Source: JBDRHL01 sp043816955 (GTDB lineage: Bacteria > Planctomycetota > Phycisphaerae > Sedimentisphaerales > CAYZTY01). From it: 11,099 nt of DNA. The stretch covers positions 1-11,099 of the forward strand of contig JBDRHL010000239.1 in NCBI GenBank assembly GCA_043816955.1. Reading direction: 5' to 3'. The position numbers were made by a program, and so were the translations under genes. Positions within the stretch are counted from its first letter, which is position 1, and each line of letters starts with the position of its first letter. The notes beneath the pieces were generated by a model. The model made no database searches, was not told the origin of the DNA, and saw only the letters and a program-made list of their open reading frames with translations. Of the stretch, positions 5,563-11,099 are shown one piece after another.

Positions 5563-6498
5563 GTGAGTAAAAATCCTGAAGATAAAAACGGGACCGATAG
5601 CCTGGTTGAGGCGATTGTCCAGACGTACAGAGATGATTCCGGCATCAACTTCATCGACATATCCAACCTGCCCCTTCGGGATAAAATCCTGGAAGTGCTG
5701 GATCAATTGAGGGAGGTCCTCTTTCCAGGGTATACCGGAAAGAGAAAAATTACAAAAGCCGCTGTCGGCTTTATTGTTGGTGATATACTCTGCCAGGTCA
5801 GATCGGAGTTGAACGAGCAGATTGAGAGGGCCCTTCGGTATCGCTGTCGGATGGACAAATGCGACGGCTGTGACTGCCGCGCTATGGCTGAAAACATCAC
5901 AAATGACCTGCTGGATAAACTGCCTTCTATTCGCCAACTGCTTAAAAGCGACATACAGGCCGCTTACGACGGAGATCCTGCTGCCCAGTCGTTCGAAGAA
6001 ATCGTTATCAGTTACCCTTTTATTACGGCAATTGCAACGCATCGAATCGCTCACGAGCTATACGACCGGGAAGTTCCACTGATTCCAAGGATAATGAACG
6101 AATATGCCCACCAAAAAACCGGTATCGATATCCATCCGGGTGCAAAAATCGGCAGACATTTTTTCATCGACCACGGCACCGGCGTTGTTATCGGAGAAAC
6201 CGCGGTAATAGGCAATAATGTGAGAATCTACCACGGCGTAACTTTGGGCGCACTGCGATTTCAAACCGATAAAAACGGCAGATTAATTAAAGGCGGCAAG
6301 AGACATCCGACCGTTGAAGATAACGTAATCATATGCCCGGAAGCTACGATTCTGGGTGACATAACAATAGGAAATGGGGCTCTGATCGGCAGCAACACCT
6401 GGGTTCAGGAGGATGTTCCACCAGGCGTTACAGTCAAAATGGCCAGCCCGGAACTTACCTATAAGAAACGCAAGGGGAAAGCAAGAGCACAAATATGA
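5563..6498 (+). CDS. cysE: Serine O-acetyltransferase, long EpsC-type (EC 2.3.1.30)
   Basis: This enzyme acetylates serine with acetyl-CoA to give O-acetylserine for CysK. At 311 residues it is longer than E. coli CysE (273). The N-terminal helical domain runs to about 180, and the left-handed beta-helix of hexapeptide repeats covers about 185-290. The catalytic pair is Asp189 (GIDIHPG) and His204 (FIDHGTG), 15 apart as in E. coli. GETAVIGNNV and the KRHPTVEDNV loop are typical. The tail lacks the C-terminal Ile-rich form of E. coli CysE but does end in Ile, the residue that docks into CysK in known complexes. An unusual cluster, Cys95-x4-Cys100-x2-Cys103-x-Cys105, lies in the N-terminal domain. 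The start is GTG, with AAAGGT about 8 bases upstream. Its stop overlaps the nadA start by 4 bases (ATGA), implying translational coupling. Confidence 0.93.
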   Translation: MSKNPEDKNGTDSLVEAIVQTYRDDSGINFIDISNLPLRDKILEVLDQLREVLFPGYTGKRKITKAAVGFIVGDILCQVRSELNEQIERALRYRCRMDKCDGCDCRAMAENITNDLLDKLPSIRQLLKSDIQAAYDGDPAAQSFEEIVISYPFITAIATHRIAHELYDREVPLIPRIMNEYAHQKTGIDIHPGAKIGRHFFIDHGTGVVIGETAVIGNNVRIYHGVTLGALRFQTDKNGRLIKGGKRHPTVEDNVIICPEATILGDITIGNGALIGSNTWVQEDVPPGVTVKMASPELTYKKRKGKARAQI

Positions 6499-7412
6499 TT
6501 AGTCAGCTTGCCGAAAACATAAAACAGCTAAAGCAACTGCAGAACGCTGTCATCCTCGCGCATAATTATCAGCCTGGAGAGATACAGGATATTGCTGATT
6601 TTGTGGGTGATTCTCTCGGATTAAGCAGGCAGGCAGCCGCAACCGATGCAGACACAATAGTTTTTTGCGGTGTTCTGTTCATGGCAGAAACTGCTGCCAT
6701 ACTGTCCCCTGAAAAAACCGTCCTGCTGCCGGATAAATACGCCGGCTGTCCCATGGCCGATATGATTACCCCTGGCCAGTTGCAGCAGTTAAAGGCTAAA
6801 CATCCCGATGCGCTGGTTGTCTGCTATGTCAATAGCCCGGCCGATGTCAAAGCTCTCAGTGATTATTGCTGCACCAGTTCAAACGCGGTCGAGCTTGTTA
6901 ATTCACTGCCTACCGATGCAAAGATCATCTTTATTCCCGATAGATACCTTGGACAGTTTGTCGGGAAAAAGACCGGACGAAATCTTATTCTCTGGCCGGG
7001 CTACTGTCCGACCCATATGAGCATTACCGAACAGGATATTCAGCAGGCAAAAGTAAAACATCCCCAGGCGCTCGTCATGTCTCACCCAGAATGCACCGAA
7101 CAGGTTAGGGGGCTTTCTGACCAAATACTGAGCACGGGGCAGATGCTCAATTTTGCAGCAGCAAGCTCAGCAGAACAGTTCATAGTCGCTACCGAGATCG
7201 GAATAATTCATACCCTCCAAAAGCAGAATCCTCGCAAGCGGTTTTTTGCCGCTGCCGATGCTGCCATCTGCCCGAATATGAAACGAATTACATTGGAAAA
7301 AGTAGTTTTCTCTCTCGATGAGATGCAATATAAAATCGCTGTTCCACCGAATATCGCGGAAAAGGCAAGACTTGCGCTTAATCGTATGCTCGAAGTTTTG
7401 CCTGGTAAATAA
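6495..7412 (+). CDS. nadA: Quinolinate synthase (EC 2.5.1.72)
   Basis: NadA condenses iminoaspartate with dihydroxyacetone phosphate to quinolinate, the precursor of the NAD ring, using a [4Fe-4S] cluster. The 305 residues match the short NadA class. The three cluster ligands are in the expected places: Cys85 (AGCPMA), Cys171 (GYCPTH) and Cys259 (ICPNM). HNYQPGEIQDIADFVGDSL at 23-41 is the highly conserved substrate-binding start, and FIPDRYLG (146-153) and MSHPEC (195-200) are also family motifs. The ATG overlaps the cysE stop. Neither nadB (which supplies iminoaspartate) nor nadC is here. Its place among Fe-S assembly genes fits an enzyme that depends on cluster supply. The identification is firm. 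Confidence 0.96.
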   Translation: MISQLAENIKQLKQLQNAVILAHNYQPGEIQDIADFVGDSLGLSRQAAATDADTIVFCGVLFMAETAAILSPEKTVLLPDKYAGCPMADMITPGQLQQLKAKHPDALVVCYVNSPADVKALSDYCCTSSNAVELVNSLPTDAKIIFIPDRYLGQFVGKKTGRNLILWPGYCPTHMSITEQDIQQAKVKHPQALVMSHPECTEQVRGLSDQILSTGQMLNFAAASSAEQFIVATEIGIIHTLQKQNPRKRFFAAADAAICPNMKRITLEKVVFSLDEMQYKIAVPPNIAEKARLALNRMLEVLPGK

Positions 7413-7444
7413 AATATCAGAAATGCTTTGTGAAAGACCGGCAA

Positions 7445-8734
7445 ATGAAAAATGAATCAAAATATCAGCTTGAAACACTGGCATTGCACGCAGGCCAAAA
7501 GGTAGATTCAGATACATTCAGCAGGGCTGTGCCGATTTACCAGACAACCAGCTATGTGTTTAAGGATACTGAGCACGCGGCAGACCTTTTTGCGCTCAGG
7601 CAATTCGGTAATATTTATACGCGACTGATGAATCCTACCACCGATGTTCTTGAGAAACGTCTTGCCGCACTGGAAGGCGGTGTCGGCGCACTGGCATTCA
7701 GCTCGGGCATGGCAGCCATTACCACTGCGGCACTTAATATCTGCTCTGCCGGACAGCATTTTGTTTCTTCCAGTTCACTGTATGGCGGAACCTATACCCT
7801 CTTCAGCCAGACTTTTCCTAAGATCGGCATTGATGCAACGTTCGCGGACCCTTCCGATCCGCAGAATTTCGCCAAAGAAATCAAGCATAACACTCGTTTC
7901 CTTTACATTGAGACGATCGGCAATCCCAAAAATGATATACTCGAATACGAAAAGATCGCCAAAATTGCACATCAACATGGAATTCCTGTTATCTGTGATA
8001 ATACGGTTGCATCGCCCATGCTTTTCAGACCCTTCGAACATGGAATTGACATTGTCATTCATAGCTGTACCAAGATTATCGGAGGTCATGGCAACAGCAT
8101 AGGCGGAATCATCGTCGATTCAGGCAAATTCAACTGGACAAACGGAAAATATCCGGAGCTTACCGAGCCTGACCCAAGTTATCATGGTATCAAATACGTT
8201 GAGTCGTTTGGAGAAATGGCATATATAATCAAGGCAAGAACCCAGTTCCTTCGTGATATGGGCGCGTGCATGTCTCCATTCAATGCCTTCTTGTTCCTTA
8301 TAGGCCTTGAAACAATTCATCTTCGGGTTCCACGCCACTGTGAAAATGCGATTGCATTGGCGGAATGGCTTGAACAGCATGACGCTGTGAGCTGGGTCAA
8401 CTACCCCGGCCTGAAGTCGCATCCCTGTTACAGGCTGGCTAAGAAGTATCTGCCGAACGGACAGGGCGCCATCCTGGGATTTGGAATAAAAGGAGGTCTG
8501 CAGGCAGGAAGAAAGTTTATCAACTCGGTTAAGCTTGCAAGTCATCTGGCAAATATCCTCGACAGCAAAACCCTTGTCATTCACCCTGCCAGCACAACGC
8601 ACCAGCAGCTCAGCGAAGAAGAACGGCTTAATACCGGCGTAACTGATGATTATGTACGCGTCTCTGTGGGAACTGAAAATATTAATGATATCCTTGCTGA
8701 CTTCGACCAGGCCTTGCGAGCAAGTCAGATATAA
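7445..8734 (+). CDS. metY: O-acetylhomoserine sulfhydrylase (EC 2.5.1.49)
   Basis: This PLP enzyme of the Cys/Met metabolism family makes homocysteine from O-acetylhomoserine and sulfide, the direct-sulfhydrylation route to methionine. The 429 residues match MetY (about 430) rather than the shorter MetB/MetC (about 380-400). Motifs are ETLALHAGQ at 10-18, YTRLMNPT (58-65), SSGMAAIT (86-93), Asp185 in CDNT (pairs with the PLP ring nitrogen) and the PLP lysine Lys210 in HSCTKIIGGHG. I chose the ATG at 7445. An in-frame GTG at 7430 would add five residues, and neither start has a strong ribosome-binding site (GAAAG about 8 bases before the ATG). It lies about 30 bases after nadA. It shares the sulfide pool with CysK, so the operon feeds both cysteine and methionine. 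Some relatives use other thiols or O-succinylhomoserine. Confidence 0.92.
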   Translation: MKNESKYQLETLALHAGQKVDSDTFSRAVPIYQTTSYVFKDTEHAADLFALRQFGNIYTRLMNPTTDVLEKRLAALEGGVGALAFSSGMAAITTAALNICSAGQHFVSSSSLYGGTYTLFSQTFPKIGIDATFADPSDPQNFAKEIKHNTRFLYIETIGNPKNDILEYEKIAKIAHQHGIPVICDNTVASPMLFRPFEHGIDIVIHSCTKIIGGHGNSIGGIIVDSGKFNWTNGKYPELTEPDPSYHGIKYVESFGEMAYIIKARTQFLRDMGACMSPFNAFLFLIGLETIHLRVPRHCENAIALAEWLEQHDAVSWVNYPGLKSHPCYRLAKKYLPNGQGAILGFGIKGGLQAGRKFINSVKLASHLANILDSKTLVIHPASTTHQQLSEEERLNTGVTDDYVRVSVGTENINDILADFDQALRASQI

Positions 8735-8759
8735 CAATTGCACATAAGGAAGGATATGT

Positions 8760-9635
8760 ATGTGGGATTACACTGACAAGGTTTTGGATCACTTCACCAA
8801 CCCACGGAATGTCGGTGAAATAGAGAACCCCGATGGTACGGGTGAAGTCGGCTCACTGGCCTGCGGTGATGCCTTGAAACTGACATTCAAGCTTGACGAA
8901 AACGGAAGAATCAAGGACGCAAAATTCAAAACTTTCGGCTGTGCAAGTGCAATCGCCAGTTCATCCGTACTGACAGAGATAATCAGGGGCATGACGCTCG
9001 ATGAGGCTGCGAAGGTTACCAACCGGGATATTGCCGCACGCCTTGGGGGACTGCCGGAACAGAAAATGCACTGTTCAGTCATGGGACGAGAGGCGCTCGA
9101 GGCGGCAATAGAAAACTATCGAAGCGGCGGAAAAATCAAACACCAGCTTCAGGGCAACGTCGTGTGCACCTGTTTCGGTGTAACAGACAGGGAAATCGAA
9201 CGCGTAGTTCGCGACAACAATCTTACAACCGTCGAAGAAGTGACCAATTACTGCAAAGCAGGCGGGGGATGCGGCGGCTGCAAAGGACAGATTGAAAAGA
9301 TAATAGAACAGATCCAGGGAGATAAAGTCAAAGTTCATCACCTCCAGCCTGAACAGACACCGCCAAAGCTGACCAATATCCGGAAAATTCAGCTTGTCCA
9401 GCAGACGATCAATGAGCAGATTCGCCCGGCTTTGAGAGCCGACGGCGGAGATATTGAGCTTATCGACGTAGATGGCGACAAGGTCATCGTTGCCTTCAGG
9501 GGAATGTGCGCACAATGCAGGATGGCGGAGTTCACCATGAAGGATGTCGTTGAAGCGAAGTTGAGGGAATTCGTAACCAAACAATTATACGTCGAAGAGC
9601 AGGATACTTCCGTTCAACAATCACCGCCGGTTTAG
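8760..9635 (+). CDS. nifU: NifU, three-domain Fe-S cluster assembly scaffold
   Basis: This scaffold builds Fe-S clusters with sulfur from NifS and passes them to target proteins. The 291 residues hold all three NifU domains. The IscU-like domain (1-125) has Cys35, Asp37, Cys61 and Cys105. The BFD-like [2Fe-2S] domain (about 132-180) has Cys136-x-Cys138 and Cys171-x2-Cys174. The Nfu domain (about 208-280) has Cys250-x2-Cys253 in GMCAQC. This matches the Azotobacter NifU plan with nearly the same cysteine positions. AAGGAAGG precedes the ATG at 8760. No nitrogenase genes are in the window, so it most likely serves general Fe-S assembly, as NifU does in Helicobacter and several anaerobes. It is followed 12 bases later by nifS. 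Confidence 0.96.
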   Translation: MWDYTDKVLDHFTNPRNVGEIENPDGTGEVGSLACGDALKLTFKLDENGRIKDAKFKTFGCASAIASSSVLTEIIRGMTLDEAAKVTNRDIAARLGGLPEQKMHCSVMGREALEAAIENYRSGGKIKHQLQGNVVCTCFGVTDREIERVVRDNNLTTVEEVTNYCKAGGGCGGCKGQIEKIIEQIQGDKVKVHHLQPEQTPPKLTNIRKIQLVQQTINEQIRPALRADGGDIELIDVDGDKVIVAFRGMCAQCRMAEFTMKDVVEAKLREFVTKQLYVEEQDTSVQQSPPV

Positions 9636-9647
9636 CGAGACTGAAAT

Positions 9648-10805
9648 ATGAATATTATATATCTTGACAACAACGCAACTTCAAAAGTTGCCGAGAAAGT
9701 TCTTGAGGAAATGTCTCCTTACTTCTGCTGTCTTTACGGCAATCCGTCAAGTATGCACGGATTCGGCGGGCAGATCGGCAAAAGAATCGCGCATGCCCGT
9801 GAGCAGATTGCTGCCTTGCTGGGCTGCGATCCTTCTGAAATCATCTTTACCAGCAGCGGAACCGAAAGTGACAATACCGCCATAAAGGGTATCCTTGCCG
9901 CTGCTCCAAACAAAAGAAAGATTGTAACCTCCAGGGTCGAGCATCCCGCTGTCCTGGCAACCTGCAGAGAGCTTAAAAACCACGGCTATAACCTGGTGGA
10001 AATAGGAGTCGATGATCGCGGTCGTCTTAATCTAGATGAGCTTGAAGCCGCGGTTGATGAACATACGGCGCTTGTCACAATAATGTATGCAAATAACGAA
10101 ACAGGCGTTATATTCCCCATCCAGGAAATCGCGGCAATTGTAAAGCGAAAAGGCGCCGTGTTTCATACCGATGCCGTCCAGGCAATGGGCAAAATAGCTT
10201 TGAACCTGGCCGACAGCCGGATAGACCTGCTTAGCCTCTCAGGCCATAAGCTTCACGCACCAAAAGGAGTCGGAATACTTTATGTCAGAAAAGGCACCAG
10301 ACTTGCCCCCTTTATTCTTGGCGGACACCAGGAAGACGGCAGAAGAGCGGGAACTGAAAACGTGCCGGGCATTATAGGACTTGGAAAAGCATCTGAGTTG
10401 GCTGCTGATAACCTTCAGGTCGAGAACATGCGAGTGAAGCTGCTGCGCGACAAACTCGAAAACGGCATACTGCAGACCTGCCCCGGTACAAGCATTAACG
10501 GTGATACTGAAAACAGGCTGCCAAACACATCAAACATAAGCTTTGAATTCATCGAAGGTGAAGCGATTCTGCTGATGCTTGACAGATATGGAATCTGCGC
10601 AAGTTCCGGGTCGGCCTGCACCTCAGGTTCGCTTGAACCTTCCCACGTTTTAAGAGCTATGGGAGTACCGTTTACCTCGGCACACGGCTCTGTCAGATTC
10701 AGCCTCAGCAGATACAACACCGAAAAAGAAATTGACTTCGTTCTTAAAAAAATGCCCGGAATTGTTAACAGACTTCGCGAACTTTCACCTTTTGTAACAA
10801 CATGA
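9648..10805 (+). CDS. nifS: NifS-type cysteine desulfurase (EC 2.8.1.7)
   Basis: This PLP enzyme removes sulfur from cysteine, giving alanine and a persulfide that is handed to NifU. The 385 residues match the class I (NifS/IscS) length. It starts MNIIYLDNNAT as the family does. Key sites are TSSGTESDN (68-76), His99 in RVEHPAV (stacks on PLP), Asp175 in HTDAVQ, the PLP lysine Lys201 in SGHKLHAPKG and the active-site Cys324 in SSGSACTSG within a class I loop. The ribosome-binding site is weak (GAGA about 8 bases upstream), so it probably relies on coupling to nifU. It is the last recognised gene of the operon and consumes the cysteine made by its first two enzymes. Assignment to NifS rather than IscS rests on the NifU partner. 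Confidence 0.95.
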   Translation: MNIIYLDNNATSKVAEKVLEEMSPYFCCLYGNPSSMHGFGGQIGKRIAHAREQIAALLGCDPSEIIFTSSGTESDNTAIKGILAAAPNKRKIVTSRVEHPAVLATCRELKNHGYNLVEIGVDDRGRLNLDELEAAVDEHTALVTIMYANNETGVIFPIQEIAAIVKRKGAVFHTDAVQAMGKIALNLADSRIDLLSLSGHKLHAPKGVGILYVRKGTRLAPFILGGHQEDGRRAGTENVPGIIGLGKASELAADNLQVENMRVKLLRDKLENGILQTCPGTSINGDTENRLPNTSNISFEFIEGEAILLMLDRYGICASSGSACTSGSLEPSHVLRAMGVPFTSAHGSVRFSLSRYNTEKEIDFVLKKMPGIVNRLRELSPFVTT

Positions 10806-10958
10806 TGGATAAACAGGCAGACTGTAGTTATAACCTCATAGACCTTTACAACACCCCCATACTTATGCTCTTCAGGGACAAAGTTGGTCAGTAGATTAGG
10901 CATCTCTGCAGTCTTATTTTTGTTGAACACAACATTTGTTGCTAAAGTATTGAATTTT
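10806..10958. other. AT-rich stretch after nifS with no recognised gene
   Basis: Between the nifS stop and the candidate terminator I see no gene I can name. A 30-codon + strand frame (10802-10894) starts on an ATG that overlaps the nifS stop but has no known motif. The long - strand frame here continues antisense into nifS and is most likely a shadow. Confidence 0.4.
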
Positions 10959-10990
10959 AGAGACTGTAGCATCTTTACAGAGTCTCTTTT
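10959..10990 (+). terminator. Candidate terminator of the operon
   Basis: The stem AGAGA+CTGTA (10959-10968) pairs with TACAG+TCTCT (10976-10980 and 10983-10987). It has a 7-base loop and a 2-base AG bulge, and TTT follows. It is about 155 bases after the nifS stop. The stem is AT-rich and the T-tract is short, so its strength is uncertain. It is the only hairpin with a following T-run that I found downstream of nifS. Confidence 0.35.
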
Positions 10991-11099
10991 ATCCTGCTTT
11001 TCGGTTTTCACGGCTTCTGCTCCAATGTAATGTACTTATAGCCTTTTTCAGGCCTACGCTGTACTCATCACGCTGCATATCAACAGCTATCCGTTGACT
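10989..11099 (-). CDS. Possible C-terminal end of an unidentified - strand gene, cut by the window edge
   Basis: The - strand frame is open from the right edge for 36 codons (SQRIAVDMQRDEY to RKAG) and stops with TAA at 10989-10991, just beside the candidate terminator. I recognise no family. The composition looks plausible for coding, and the end would be convergent with nifS, but 36 codons is too short to exclude chance. A second - strand frame in the same stretch also ends with a plausible-looking peptide (YKYITLEQKP), so this could be a decayed gene. Confidence 0.2.
   Translation of the reverse strand, partial: SQRIAVDMQRDEYSVGLKKAISTLHWSRSRENRKAG

Noticed and set aside
8760..10805. Nitrogen-fixation island suggested by the nifU/nifS names
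   Set aside because: No nifH, nifD, nifK or accessory nif gene is present. NifU/NifS serve as general Fe-S assembly proteins in many anaerobes, and the neighbours are sulfur and NAD genes.
10415..11011. 198-residue - strand ORF beginning with GTG
   Set aside because: Two thirds of it is antisense to nifS, whose motifs are intact. The upstream part has no recognisable family and no clear ribosome-binding site.
1..11099. CRISPR array, complete insertion sequence or toxin-antitoxin pair
   Set aside because: I saw no regularly spaced repeats, no transposase with terminal inverted repeats and no paired small genes with known motifs.

Overview
The window looks like a chromosomal segment of an anaerobic or microaerophilic bacterium with moderate GC content. 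Planctomycetota (Phycisphaerae-like) or another PVC-group lineage is my best guess. The basis is thin: the start of the tmRNA is arranged as I remember it for Chlamydia, its tag ends in LRMAA much like the chlamydial LRVAA, and the gene families and their order fit. The phylum is therefore an inference, while the gene calls are strong.

Left part (1-931). The 3' end of a tyrosine-recombinase (integrase) gene enters from the left edge on the + strand. It runs into the 3' end of a complete tmRNA gene (ssrA), which lies on the - strand at 492-844. This is the classic junction of an integrative element using ssrA as its attachment site: the element lies to the left and the resident chromosome to the right. 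The last 20 integrase codons plus the stop are read from the antisense strand of ssrA. A near-consensus promoter for ssrA lies at 887-915.

Middle part (932-4163). Two - strand genes follow. hisA (histidine biosynthesis) has its own promoter in the 200-bp gap upstream. Next is a large membrane-anchored nucleotide-sugar 4,6-dehydratase of the CapD/WbpM/PglF family. A 339-bp intergenic region separates it from the divergent operon. That region holds the operon promoter, a palindrome that could be an operator, a weak promoter candidate for the dehydratase gene and a doubtful 48-codon ORF.

Right part (4164-10805). Seven + strand genes form one tight operon: an Rrf2/IscR-type regulator, cysteine synthase (cysK), serine O-acetyltransferase (cysE/epsC type), quinolinate synthase (nadA), O-acetylhomoserine sulfhydrylase (metY), a three-domain NifU scaffold and a NifS cysteine desulfurase. 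Together they assimilate sulfide into cysteine and homocysteine, take sulfur from cysteine, and build Fe-S clusters. They also include one Fe-S client enzyme that makes the NAD precursor quinolinate. The regulator has conserved-position cysteines and could itself sense Fe-S status.

The tail (10806-11099) is AT-rich and holds no confidently recognisable gene. It contains a hairpin that may terminate the operon and a possible - strand gene end at the window edge. I see no CRISPR array, no complete insertion sequence and no wholly novel multi-gene system. The most interesting items are the integrase/ssrA junction, the odd tmRNA tag region and the regulator-sulfur-FeS-NAD operon with its palindrome.
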